From: Bordetella parapertussis
GTDB lineage: Bacteria; Pseudomonadota; Gammaproteobacteria; Burkholderiales; SG8-39
Assembly: GCA_945897475.1 (NCBI GenBank)
Contig: CAMDFL010000006.1
Location: forward strand, 1-51,578
Length of the DNA: 51,578 bases
Direction of reading: 5' to 3'
The position numbers and the translations under genes are program-made. Below, one piece after another: positions 18,521 through 27,062 of this stretch. Position 1 is the stretch's first letter. Each line of letters begins with the position of its first letter. The notes beneath the pieces were generated by a model that saw only the letters and a list, made by a program, of their open reading frames with translations, was not told the origin of the DNA and made no database searches.

Positions 18521-18768
18521 CCGCCGGCTATCCTGTCATGCGCGACTTCGATTGCCGGGTGCTGCGCCAGCACATCCTGCAGAAATCGAATCCAGGACTT
18601 GCGTATGCCGGTCTCGCCATCGGGCAGCCGAGAGAAGAACCTGCCGACTCCGCTGCTTAAAGTTTTGAACACCGTTTCCGAGTCGGATAGCGGCACGCTG
18701 CCCACCAGATGCACCACCGTTTTCACGCCAAGCTCGGCCATTGTTTTCTCCAATGCTTTAACAATCAC
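18475..18768 (-). pseudogene. Truncated N-terminal fragment of a MetE/UROD-superfamily protein
   Basis: The 97-residue frame reads VKTVVHLVGSVPLSDSETVF and later RLPDGETGIRKSWIRFLQ, the start of a family of ~350-380-residue proteins related to cobalamin-independent methionine synthase and uroporphyrinogen decarboxylase. After about residue 80 the similarity stops and the frame runs into GC-rich tandem repeats, so most of the (beta/alpha)8 barrel and any zinc site are missing. The GTG start overlaps the stop of the upstream Bug gene (GTGA), a coupling that suggests the intact gene once formed an operon with it. A functional short protein cannot be excluded but is unlikely. Confidence 0.65.
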
Positions 18769-19745
18769 TCAGGCTTTATGCCACCGACCTTGATCACGTT
18801 CTGCCATGTCAGCATTTCCGATTTCATGTGCGCGCCCAATTGCTCGCCCGAGGTCGTGACGGCTTCGATACCGCGCTTGAGCAAATCCTCGCGCATGGCG
18901 GGTTCGTTCAATATGCGCGTTATTTCGGAACTGAAACGCGAAATGATTTCAGCGCGAGTACCGGCCGGCGCGAACAGGCCATACCAGAGGACCGGATTGA
19001 AATCCTTGTGCCCCAGTTCTCCCATATTGGCAACGTCAGGGTACAGGGGCGCGCGTTTTTGTCCCGCAGAGGCAAGCGCTTTCAGCTTGCCCGAGCGCAC
19101 ATGCGGAAGGGCGACCTCGGCTACACCCTGCATGAACTGCACGTCCCCCGCAATCAATCCGTTCAAAGCAGCAACGATGCCCTTATGCGGGATATGCACC
19201 ATGTTGGCGCCAGTCTGAATCTTGAACAATTCGGTGGCTAGGTGACCAAAGGTGCCGATCGCGGGCGAGGAGTAATTGAGCTTGCCGGGATTGGCCTTCG
19301 AGTAGGCGATGAATTCCGCAAGAGTATTCGCGGGAACCGCGCCGTGAATCATGATCATCGACGAACCCGTGCCCAACTGCATAATCGGCGCGAAATCCTT
19401 GATCGGGTCGTATGGCGTGGGCCGGATCGCTGAGAGAATCAACATGGAGTTATTGCCCATCATGATCTGGTAGCCATCCGGCGCTGCCTTGACCATGTAC
19501 TCCAAGCCGATCACCCCGCCCGCGCCCGCCTTGTTGTCCACCACCATGGGCTGACCGAAGCGCTCGCCGAGTTTCGGACTGATCTGGCGCGCGAGGATGT
19601 CCTGGCCTGAGCCGGCTGAAAACGGTAGCACCCAGCGGATGAATTTATTGGGGTACGCATCCTGCGCATGCGCCATAGGTATGAGACCTAGGATGGGCAT
19701 CGCCAGAATCCACGATGACAACAGAAATTTTCCGGCGAATTTCAT
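18765..19745 (-). CDS. Bug family (TctC-type) periplasmic substrate-binding receptor
   Basis: 326-residue precursor with a clear signal peptide ending in AHA near residue 28. Family blocks are visible: YPNKFIRWVLPFSAGSGQD, GQPMVVDNKAGAGGVIG, APDGYQIMM, and VHIPHKGIVAALNGLIAGD. It lies 81 bp downstream of the phytoene-desaturase-like gene on the same strand and is coupled to the truncated MetE-like frame downstream, so the three look like one transcription unit. Ligand unknown. Confidence 0.93.
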   Translation of the reverse strand: MKFAGKFLLSSWILAMPILGLIPMAHAQDAYPNKFIRWVLPFSAGSGQDILARQISPKLGERFGQPMVVDNKAGAGGVIGLEYMVKAAPDGYQIMMGNNSMLILSAIRPTPYDPIKDFAPIMQLGTGSSMIMIHGAVPANTLAEFIAYSKANPGKLNYSSPAIGTFGHLATELFKIQTGANMVHIPHKGIVAALNGLIAGDVQFMQGVAEVALPHVRSGKLKALASAGQKRAPLYPDVANMGELGHKDFNPVLWYGLFAPAGTRAEIISRFSSEITRILNEPAMREDLLKRGIEAVTTSGEQLGAHMKSEMLTWQNVIKVGGIKPE

Positions 19746-19826
19746 GCGTATCTCCTCCGTGCGGTTAAATTTTTTTCCAGCGACAACACCCTGTCGCTGA
19801 AGTACTTTGCCATGAACCTTGCGAAC

Positions 19827-21464
19827 TTATGCCGCGCCCCGGTTGGCGGCGACATGCGTCTCCAGCGCTTCGCGCGCATTCCACGGCGTCCACCACGGCT
19901 TGATGCCCAGGTCGCGTGCAATGATTGCGGCGCTGATATAGCCGGAGCCGCCGGAAATCCCGCCGCCAGGGTGACCGGAGGATCCCGCGTTGTAGAGGTT
20001 TGCAATCGGGGTGCGGTAGCCGAAGTGGTTATACATCACTTGTTCGGCGTTGAACGCGCCCATAAAAATGTCGCCGTCGCGCATATTGATCAAATCCTGC
20101 GTGTATTCGCGCCCGGTATAAACGTAACGAGCGATGACATTTTTTGCCGTCATGTTGGGGCAAACGCGCGACCAGGTTTCGATGATCCTGTCGGAGAATT
20201 CTTCCTTGAATGTTTCATAGTCTTTATCGCCGATGTCCGGGTCGAACGGCATCACATGCCAGGCATAGGTCGTATGTTTTCCGGACGGCGCCTGCGTCGG
20301 ATCGAGCAGACTGAGTGGCCCCGCTCCGAACTGAACGATCTTCGGCACGCGGCCCGCCTGCACATCCATATGCGCGGCGAACAGGTCATCCATAGTCTCC
20401 GCACCGATGCTCCATTTGAGCGTGCGGTTGATATTGGGGTCGAATTTTTCCGCCGCGAAGCGCGGGCTCTCGTTGAGCGCGAGATGCAGTCCGAACAGGC
20501 TCCACTTGGTGTACTGATAGCCGTCGAGCTTCTGGCGAAATGCGTCCGGCATTTGCTCGCGGCCGATGAGCTTTTCGAAAGTCTGGTGCACGTCAAGCGT
20601 CGAGGCGACGAATTGTCTGGCCTTGACGGTGAGTCCGTCGGCCAACTCGATGCCGGTGGCTTTGCCGTTCTCGATCACGATGCGGTCGATATTCACCTGT
20701 GGCTGATAGGCGCCGCCGGCGGCGATGAAACATTCCATTAACCCGCGTGCGAGATTGAACGAGCCGCCCTGGCAAAGCTGGTAACCGCTTTCCAGGTCGA
20801 AGGCGCGGATGACCGAGCCCATGGGGCTTGTCTTCGACGTCGTATCGACCAGCCAGGTGCCGAACAGCGAAACCTTAAACAGAAACAGCAGCCGCACATG
20901 TTCATTCTCGAACAGTTCGCGTACTACATCGAGCGGCTGGCGGTTCGCGATATCGAGGAAGTCGCGTCCTAGCGACGTGCGCGATAACAGCGCCTCGCGC
21001 TCTGCCTGCGGCAGTGGCTCGGAGAAACGCTCGGGCAGAAAAATTCCGGCGGTGATCTTTTCCGCCTTGGCGTTCCACTCGCGGAAGGTGGCTGCATCTC
21101 TCTTAGAGAAACGCGCGATATTGGCGAGCGACTCCTCCAGATTGCGCCCAAGCACGAGCGCGCTGCCGTCGCGATGCGCCTGGCCGAGTTCATAGCGCGG
21201 CGTGATGTAGGTCGTGCGCTCGCCGACGCCGAGATCCTTGAACCAGGGTGCCTCGCTGATGTGGAAGTGATTGATCGAGTGCAGGTTGTGGTAGAAGCCC
21301 GGCCTGGTCACCTGTTCGGTTGAGAGCCCGCCGCCATAACTCAGCCGGCGCTCGACCAGCAAGATTTTCAATCCCGCCCGCGCCAGATAGGCGCCAAGAA
21401 TCAGCCCGTGGTGTCCGGCCCCGATGATGATGCCGTCGTAGATTTTCTCGAGTGCCTTCGCCAT
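19827..21464 (-). CDS. Phytoene-desaturase-like FAD/NAD(P)-dependent oxidoreductase
   Basis: The start at 21464 (MAKALEKIYDG) has an SD-like AAGAGAG and places the FAD-binding GIIIGAGHHGLILGAYLARAG at residues 11-31, followed by LLVERR; the longer frame would add 49 unrelated residues. The C-terminus has LYNAGSSGHPGGGISGGSGY, the signature of the CrtI/PYROXD2-like group. The 545-residue length fits. There are no other carotenoid genes here, and it precedes a Bug receptor, so a role in oxidising some imported or lipid-like compound is as likely as carotenoid synthesis; that is inference. Confidence 0.85.
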   Translation of the reverse strand: MAKALEKIYDGIIIGAGHHGLILGAYLARAGLKILLVERRLSYGGGLSTEQVTRPGFYHNLHSINHFHISEAPWFKDLGVGERTTYITPRYELGQAHRDGSALVLGRNLEESLANIARFSKRDAATFREWNAKAEKITAGIFLPERFSEPLPQAEREALLSRTSLGRDFLDIANRQPLDVVRELFENEHVRLLFLFKVSLFGTWLVDTTSKTSPMGSVIRAFDLESGYQLCQGGSFNLARGLMECFIAAGGAYQPQVNIDRIVIENGKATGIELADGLTVKARQFVASTLDVHQTFEKLIGREQMPDAFRQKLDGYQYTKWSLFGLHLALNESPRFAAEKFDPNINRTLKWSIGAETMDDLFAAHMDVQAGRVPKIVQFGAGPLSLLDPTQAPSGKHTTYAWHVMPFDPDIGDKDYETFKEEFSDRIIETWSRVCPNMTAKNVIARYVYTGREYTQDLINMRDGDIFMGAFNAEQVMYNHFGYRTPIANLYNAGSSGHPGGGISGGSGYISAAIIARDLGIKPWWTPWNAREALETHVAANRGAA

Positions 21465-21642
21465 TGTTTCTCTCTTGCAGGGTGCGCAAATAGCAACAAT
21501 TCTCAATTTAAAAACTAACAAGAGCAAGCGATATTTTATATTCGGAAAGACGAAGCGACAGAAATTATGGAGGAGAGGAATTCGGGCCTGCACTGCTATG
21601 GCAGCGAGCAATGCAAGCTTGCCCTGCTATGCTTGCCGTCTC

Positions 21643-22911
21643 ATGAAAAAAGCCACACCCAGCGACGCGCTCGGAGCTGCCCAAAGCCACGGCCCGCTCC
21701 ACGCGTTGCGCTTTCGGGAGTTTCGCCTGTTCTGGTTCGGCCAGATCGCGCAGGCCTGCGGGATGATGAGTTTTCAATTTACGCTGGGATGGTTGGCGTT
21801 CGAACTCACGGGATCATCGGCCAAGCTTGCACTCATCCATCTATTCGGATTTGCTCCGCAAATCGTGCTCACCCTGGTGGGCGGCGTGCTGGCCGATCGA
21901 TGGGACGCGAGAAAATTAATTGGCATTGCCGAGACATTGAGCGCCCTGGTGATGCTTGCAGTGGGAGCGCTCGCACTGTTCGGGATGGCTGAATTCTGGC
22001 ATCTGGCCGTGGCCGCGTTCCTGATCGGCGCAAGCACCTCGATCGACGAACCCAGCCGATCGACATTGTTTCCACGACTCCTGCCGGATCGTTCGCACCT
22101 TCGCGCTGCGGTGCCTCTGGTGTCGATGGCCTGGGGTGGCACGCGCATCGTCGCGCCCTCGATGGCCGGATTCGCGATCGCGGCAGCCGGAGCGCATGCG
22201 AGCTTCCTGGCAGCAGCCTGCGCAAGCGCGCTGATGGTTGTCATCATGTTCATGTTAAAACCGGTCACCGTCGGCTCTCTACCCCATGGCAGCATGCTCA
22301 CCAATTTCACCGCCAGCGTGAGCTATGTGCGTGGCGACGAGGTGTTTTCCAAAGTTATCCTCGCGGCGCTGTTAAACGCATGTTTCGCCATGGGTTACAT
22401 GCACATGCTGCCGGTGTTCGCCAAGGACATCCTCGGCGTAGACGCGAGCGGGCTGGGCATCCTGTCCTCGGCCGCGGGCGTGGGTTCGATTATCGGTTTG
22501 TTCACCTACGCGAGGGTGCAAGCGCGCGTCACGCCACGCAACATCATGGTGACCGCCATCACTGTGTTGAATCTCGCCTTGTTCGGATTCGCGTGGAGCA
22601 GCTCATTCTGGATATCGGTGGCCTTGGTCGCACTGGCCGGCCTCGGGCATTCTTATTTTCTGACTGGCACCCAGGTCATTCTCCAGACACTGGTCTCGGA
22701 TGATTACCGGGGCCGAGTGATGGCAATTTTCAGCCTGGTGTGGAGCATGATGGTGCTCTCCGGATTCCTGTTAAACCTGGTCGCCAGTTACGCGGGTCCG
22801 CGCTGGGCGCTGAGCGGGGGCACGATGGTGGTGCTGTGCTTCGTCTGGATTTCGCTTGCTCGCAGCGAGCCGCTGCGGCGCGCCTCACTCGTCCAGAAAC
22901 CAACGGCTTGA
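21643..22911 (+). CDS. MFS transporter (DHA3/EntS-like exporter)
   Basis: The 422-residue protein starts at 21643 (MKKATPSDALG); longer in-frame starts would add a charged, non-homologous leader. It opens with HALRFREFRLFWFGQIAQ and has about 11-12 membrane segments with the MFS motif A variant GGVLADRWDARKL between helices 2 and 3 and DEPSRSTLFPRLLP in the fourth-to-fifth loop, both typical of the MFS_3 group that includes EntS-type exporters. It is divergent from the phytoene-desaturase-like gene. The exported compound is unknown. Confidence 0.85.
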   Translation: MKKATPSDALGAAQSHGPLHALRFREFRLFWFGQIAQACGMMSFQFTLGWLAFELTGSSAKLALIHLFGFAPQIVLTLVGGVLADRWDARKLIGIAETLSALVMLAVGALALFGMAEFWHLAVAAFLIGASTSIDEPSRSTLFPRLLPDRSHLRAAVPLVSMAWGGTRIVAPSMAGFAIAAAGAHASFLAAACASALMVVIMFMLKPVTVGSLPHGSMLTNFTASVSYVRGDEVFSKVILAALLNACFAMGYMHMLPVFAKDILGVDASGLGILSSAAGVGSIIGLFTYARVQARVTPRNIMVTAITVLNLALFGFAWSSSFWISVALVALAGLGHSYFLTGTQVILQTLVSDDYRGRVMAIFSLVWSMMVLSGFLLNLVASYAGPRWALSGGTMVVLCFVWISLARSEPLRRASLVQKPTA

Positions 22912-22934
22912 ATCAGCCCTCGCGTCGAGTTATT

Positions 22935-22995
22935 AAAGGGGCAGACTCCAATTACTAGTGTCGAATTACTGAAAAATCGAACCTGGCCCCTTTTT
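22935..22995. terminator. Inverted repeat between convergent MFS and MetE-like genes
   Basis: AAAGGGGC at 22935-22942 is complementary to GGCCCCTTTTT at 22985-22995, with weaker pairing inward and related TCGA(G/A)TTATT/ACT motifs between. It ends 2 bp from the stop of the MetE-like gene and lies 24 bp after the MFS stop. The T-run gives a plausible terminator for the + strand gene. The layout (GGGGC-agactc ... gaacct-GGCCCC) also resembles REP-type palindromic elements. Confidence 0.5.
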
Positions 22996-22996
22996 A

Positions 22997-24172
22997 TTAC
23001 TCGACCATTGAGTAGCGATCATCGGCCGCGAGACACGCGGCTTCCGGCAAACCCAATTCACGCCTGACGATGTTCGTACCCAGGACGATCGCAACCATTT
23101 TGTAGAACGCGTGGCGCCGGCTCATGCCTTCGCGGCCCATGCCGCAATCGGTCGATAGCACCAGGTTCTCGGCCGGAATGTGTTTTAAGCCGCGGCGTAT
23201 CAAATCGGCGACCTGGTCGGGGGTTTCCACCTGCAACGTATGGTGGTCCACCACGCCTATGGCGACCTTCTTGTCCTTGATGCCGCGACCGATGAGTTCC
23301 AGATCCATGCCGCCCATGCTGGCACATTCGAAGGTGATGACATCGGCATCGAGCTTGTTCAGATGATCGATGGCTGGGGCATAGCTCGGCTGGGTTTTGA
23401 ACAATCGCTGTCCGGCGGGATTCCCCCAGCAAGTGTGGCACCAGATTTCCGCCTTGCCGCGCAGGCCGCGCACTGTGTTGTTGAACACCTCAACCATCAG
23501 GTCCGCGTTGAGAACCTTGTCCACCAAACCCTTGGCCGCGAGCAGATGGATCTGGGTTTCTTCCATTTGGATCACCTCGCATCCGGCGTTGACGAGATCG
23601 GTCAGCTCCGCATTGAGCGCATCACTCACCGCCATGATCGCCGAGCGCATATCTTTGTAGTGTGTGTCGCGAACCGCCATGGCGATCAATTCCGGCGTGA
23701 TAGTGCCGAATTTCACCGGGCGCGTAGTCAAGCGCTGCGCCGCCTTCCAGGTGGCGGTGTACTGCAATGTGCCGCGGCCCACCGGCCCGACCAGATCGGG
23801 CATCAGCCGCGCCTCGACGATGTCGTGCAGGATATGCCCGCGCGGCGTGGGGAAGCCGGCGCGTCCGCCTTGCAATTTATAAGGCTCGAAGCCGGAGAAT
23901 CCCGCCATGCGTTGCGGCGCGTAGGAAAACCAGTGATGACCGCCAACATCGCGATCGAACCGCGCATCGCCATCGGTGAGGATATCCAGGCCCGCACTTT
24001 CCTGATCCTTGATGAAGGTTGCCACCGTGTCGAGATACTGCTCGCGGTAGCGCGCATCCACCATGGCTTCCCTGAAATTTCGCGCGCCCAGGTTCTCGGA
24101 ATACCAGAGCGGCCGGGGCAAGGAGCCGGTGATGGTTGTGGGAAGGATGATGCCGTCGGTGGCTGTGTACAT
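22997..24172 (-). CDS. Standalone MetE-type (cobalamin-independent methionine synthase family) methyltransferase
   Basis: The 391-residue protein corresponds to the catalytic C-terminal barrel of MetE without the N-terminal half. It opens with TTITGSLPRP and keeps the zinc ligand set His246 and Cys248 (WCHTCWGN), Glu282 (TFECASMG) and Cys343 (STDCGMGREG). In MetE the zinc activates the thiol of homocysteine. The start at 24172 follows an SD-like AGAAAGG; the longer frame to 24211 is less likely. It lies 249 bp after livF, same strand, with hairpin repeats between. The true methyl donor and acceptor are unknown: short MetE-like proteins are not all methionine synthases. Confidence 0.85.
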   Translation of the reverse strand: MYTATDGIILPTTITGSLPRPLWYSENLGARNFREAMVDARYREQYLDTVATFIKDQESAGLDILTDGDARFDRDVGGHHWFSYAPQRMAGFSGFEPYKLQGGRAGFPTPRGHILHDIVEARLMPDLVGPVGRGTLQYTATWKAAQRLTTRPVKFGTITPELIAMAVRDTHYKDMRSAIMAVSDALNAELTDLVNAGCEVIQMEETQIHLLAAKGLVDKVLNADLMVEVFNNTVRGLRGKAEIWCHTCWGNPAGQRLFKTQPSYAPAIDHLNKLDADVITFECASMGGMDLELIGRGIKDKKVAIGVVDHHTLQVETPDQVADLIRRGLKHIPAENLVLSTDCGMGREGMSRRHAFYKMVAIVLGTNIVRRELGLPEAACLAADDRYSMVE

Positions 24173-24219
24173 CGCAGGACCTTTCTGTCTTATCGCAAAG
24201 AATTTAACCAAAAGCTTGC

Positions 24220-24378
24220 TTTATGCACGGATGGTTTATATCCGTGCATAAAGCAAAATCAGCGCGTGAAGCGCGAATGTTTTTTATGCACGGATGGTTT
24301 ATATCCGTGCATAAAGCAAAATCAGCGCGTGAAGCGCGAATGTTTTTTACGCGCGGATGGTGAAGCTATCCGCGCACA
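24220..24378. repeat. Three 63-bp units each carrying a long hairpin
   Basis: Units begin at 24220, 24283 and 24346. The first two are essentially identical. Each has arms TTTATGCACGGAT and ATCCGTGCATAAA (13 bp) around a 7-nt loop, then AAAATCAGCGCGTGAAGCGCG, a small second stem of GCGC repeats (written here in part; positions 24255-24275). The third unit has diverged but retains the stem core, with an A-T pair replaced by G-C. They lie between livF and the MetE-like gene. No T-run follows on the - strand, so they are not ordinary terminators for livF. Confidence 0.9.
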
Positions 24379-24421
24379 ATCGACGATCTTTATAAACCTT
24401 TTCGCAATTTCAAAACCAATG

Positions 24422-25126
24422 CTAAATGCCCAGATAAGCCCGCTGTATCTCCGGCCGTGTCAGCAAATCCTTCGAGGGCCCATCGGCGACGATGCGCCCT
24501 TCCTCAAGCACATAGGCGCGCGCAGCAAGTTGCAGAGCCATCGATACGTTCTGCTCGACAAGAAGCACCGCAACGCCGCTCCTGCCGATTTCGCCCACCA
24601 TTTTGAATAAATCGAGAACGATCGCCGGCGACAGCCCGAGCGATGGTTCATCGAGCAACAAGAGGCGTGGTCGAGCCATCAGCGCTCGGCCAATGGCGAG
24701 CGCCTGCTGCTGGCCACCGGAGAGCGTGCCGGCAAGCTGCCCGGATCGTTCCTTGAGAATCGGGAACATCGCATAGACGCTCGCAAGGGTCACCGCGCGT
24801 TGCGAGCGCGCGGCTTTGCGGTAGCTGCCCAGTTCCAGGTTCTCAAGCACCGTCATGCCCGTGAACAGTCGCCTCCCCTCGGGAACGATGGCAATGCCCA
24901 GGTCGCAGAATTTATGCGGCGCAAGGCGCGCTATCGAAATCCCATCAATGCGCAGATCGCCAGAGGCAATCGAATGCAAACCCGCAATAGTGTTGATCAA
25001 GGTCGTTTTTCCTGCACCATTGGGCCCCACCACGCACACCATCTCACCGGCGTCGATATGCAGACTCACCTCCCATAGCGCGGGAGCGGCGCCATAGGCG
25101 ACGCCGATGCGATCAAGTTCAAGCAT
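24422..25126 (-). CDS. livF: Branched-chain amino acid-type ABC transporter ATPase LivF
   Basis: 234-residue ABC ATPase of the LivF type: Walker A GPNGAGKT at 34-41, signature LSGGQ at 135-139, Walker B LLLLDE at 155-160, followed by PSLGLSP, and the LivF-like IVPEGRRLFTGMTVLENLELG. Last gene of the Liv operon. Its start codon overlaps the end of a 17-codon reading frame (25119-25172) that has a good SD, so translation may depend on re-initiation. Confidence 0.95.
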   Translation of the reverse strand: MLELDRIGVAYGAAPALWEVSLHIDAGEMVCVVGPNGAGKTTLINTIAGLHSIASGDLRIDGISIARLAPHKFCDLGIAIVPEGRRLFTGMTVLENLELGSYRKAARSQRAVTLASVYAMFPILKERSGQLAGTLSGGQQQALAIGRALMARPRLLLLDEPSLGLSPAIVLDLFKMVGEIGRSGVAVLLVEQNVSMALQLAARAYVLEEGRIVADGPSKDLLTRPEIQRAYLGI

Positions 25127-25172
25127 GCGCGGCCCCCCGCGTCCGATACATGCTCGCCTCCTGCTTACGCAT
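25119..25172 (-). other. 17-codon reading frame overlapping the livF start
   Basis: From ATG at 25172 the frame reads 17 codons and stops with a TGA at 25119-25121, inside the livF start region (the sequence ATGCTTGA contains both). A second in-frame ATG at 25151 is preceded by AGGAGG at a good distance. The two ATGs sit in two copies of a 21-bp duplication. livF itself lacks an equally good SD, so a coupling role is plausible; a functional peptide is not claimed. Confidence 0.4.
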
Positions 25173-25206
25173 GCTCGCTACCTGTTTAAAAATACCCGCC
25201 TCCCGA

Positions 25207-27015
25207 TCAAACAAGCTCACCTCCCAAATAAGCACGCACCACCTCGGGTTGGCGCATCGCCTCCTCGGGCAAGCCCTCGGCGATCACACGGCCATGGTTG
25301 AGCACCACTACACGATCGGTCAGTTGCATCACCGCACGCATGACATGCTCAACGAACACCACGGTAGCGCCTTGATCGCGAATGGCACGCACCAGGCGCA
25401 CGGCGTCATCGATTTCGGCTGGCGTCAAACCCGAGAGCACCTCGTCCAGGAATACCAGGGATGGCCGCGACGCCAGGGCGCGCGCCAGTTCAAGGAATTT
25501 TCGCTGGTGCAGATTGAGATCCGCAGGCAAGGCATCGGCACGCGCTCCCAGGCCGGTGAATTCGAGCCAATGGCGCGCCTCGATTTCCGCATTGGCACGG
25601 TCCAAACCGGCGTGCCCGAACATCGCGGTCACGGCGACGTTTTGCAGCACGCTCATGCGCGCGAACGGTCGCGGTATCTGATAGGTGCGGGCGATTCCCG
25701 CCCTTGCCACCTGATGCGCCTTCAAGGAAACAAGATTGCCGCCGCGAAACAATATTTCACCACCATCCACGCGGTAATGTCCGCTCACCACATTGATGAG
25801 CGTGGATTTACCTGAACCATTCGGGCCGACCAAACCCAGTATTTCACCGAAGCGAACCTCTAGACTCACATCCGCCAAGGCCTGCACACCGCTGAAAGAT
25901 TTATTCACCGCGCGCAATTCAAGCAGCACGCCAACCGGCGCCTCGGCCGCCCGCGCGGCTTGCCGTGGTGGCGCAACCGTAACCTGAATCACCGCCTGAT
26001 TCGCCGCCTGACTCACCACGGATTGCCTTGCGCGCCGCCAGCCCCGCCACTTTTTCCGAATGAAACCAAGAATGCCATCCGGCATGAAAAGAATCACCAG
26101 AATCAGGATGAGGCCCACCAGGGCACGGCCCGCAATCGCGTAGTCGCCGACGGTGAAGGTATATAGGAGCAGCGTCACCACCACCGCGCCCACCGCCGGG
26201 CCGAACCACAGCGCCGTGCCGCCCAGCACGCTCATCAACACCACATAGAGCGGCACCAATATGGAAAACGTCTCGGGACGGGTAACGTAGGCAACAAACA
26301 AAGCGTGGATGCCGCCCGCGGCCGCCGCGAGCGCGCAGCTCAAGCTGAACACCATCACCTTGTAACGATAAGTGGGCACGCCAGAAACTTCTGCGACATC
26401 CTCGTCGTCATGAATCGCGAAAAGACCAGTGCCGAGGCGCGAAAATTGAATCTCTCGCGCGATCCACAAGGTCACGATCGTGAGGATGAGAACCAGAAGA
26501 TAAAATGTCGAGGAGGGCGAGTTCGAGAGTGCCGGCAGCGGCACCGCGGAGAGGTACACGCCCTGTCCACCATCAATGGGCGTATTCACCACGATGGTAG
26601 CGATGATGAATGGCACCGCCAAGGTCAGTACCGCGAACAATTCGCCGCGAAGCCGCTTGAGCCGAAATACCACCGCCCCCAATCCCGCTCCGAATATAGC
26701 CGCAAGCGCAGCCCCCGCAGGTAGCGTCCACAAAAACGGCACATCGAACTTGCCCGAGAGCACTGCGGTGGTGTACATGCCGATGCCGAAGAACGCGCCG
26801 TGACCGAAAGAAAAATATCCCGAATAACCCGACAAAATATTCCAGGAGGTGGCCAGAATAATCCAATGGAATGCCAGGTACAGGAATGACTCGTAGAACG
26901 CGGGAAGTCTCAGCAAGGGCACCATAGCCAGTACCAGGCCCGCTGCAACGAATGCGGCGGCAGAACGCCCATTGAACCCACCCGCCAGGCTCGTACCATT
27001 GGATACGCCCGTCAT
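25207..27015 (-). CDS. livMG: Fused ABC permease-ATPase, LivM-LivG
   Basis: One 602-residue chain combines a LivM-type membrane subunit (about residues 20-325, with the conserved SGYSGYFSFGHGAFFGIGMY at 62-81) and a LivG-type ATPase (about 364-602) joined by an Ala/Gln/Val linker. The ATPase has Walker A GPNGSGKS at 397-404 and Walker B VFLDE at 521-525. The signature region reads LNLHQRKFLELARAL, a variant related to those seen in other LivG proteins rather than LSGGQ. Fusion of these two subunits is known in some Liv operons. Located 47 bp after livH. Confidence 0.94.
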   Translation of the reverse strand: MTGVSNGTSLAGGFNGRSAAAFVAAGLVLAMVPLLRLPAFYESFLYLAFHWIILATSWNILSGYSGYFSFGHGAFFGIGMYTTAVLSGKFDVPFLWTLPAGAALAAIFGAGLGAVVFRLKRLRGELFAVLTLAVPFIIATIVVNTPIDGGQGVYLSAVPLPALSNSPSSTFYLLVLILTIVTLWIAREIQFSRLGTGLFAIHDDEDVAEVSGVPTYRYKVMVFSLSCALAAAAGGIHALFVAYVTRPETFSILVPLYVVLMSVLGGTALWFGPAVGAVVVTLLLYTFTVGDYAIAGRALVGLILILVILFMPDGILGFIRKKWRGWRRARQSVVSQAANQAVIQVTVAPPRQAARAAEAPVGVLLELRAVNKSFSGVQALADVSLEVRFGEILGLVGPNGSGKSTLINVVSGHYRVDGGEILFRGGNLVSLKAHQVARAGIARTYQIPRPFARMSVLQNVAVTAMFGHAGLDRANAEIEARHWLEFTGLGARADALPADLNLHQRKFLELARALASRPSLVFLDEVLSGLTPAEIDDAVRLVRAIRDQGATVVFVEHVMRAVMQLTDRVVVLNHGRVIAEGLPEEAMRQPEVVRAYLGGELV

Positions 27016-27056
27016 TGCGTCGCGCTCATCATTGCCATGCGCTCATTGCCATGCGT
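27012..27056. repeat. 14-17-bp tandem duplication between livH and livMG
   Basis: On the - strand the segment GCATGGCAATGA(GC) occurs twice head to tail just upstream of the livMG start, giving several closely spaced ATG codons. The annotated start at 27015 is kept because it matches the permease N-terminus. Confidence 0.6.
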
Positions 27057-27062
27057 TCGTCA

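Noticed and set aside
24220..24378. Possible CRISPR array
   Set aside because: The repeats are contiguous 63-bp units with no unique spacers and no cas genes near by.
23240..24610. 456-codon + strand frame spanning the MetE-like gene and the hairpin repeats
   Set aside because: It is antisense to the MetE-like gene and livF, and its repeated segment is only the translation of the 63-bp DNA repeats.
25496..25560. Degenerate ABC signature in LivG part as sign of inactivation
   Set aside because: Related LivG proteins also lack LSGGQ and have variants of this stretch; Walker A and B are intact.
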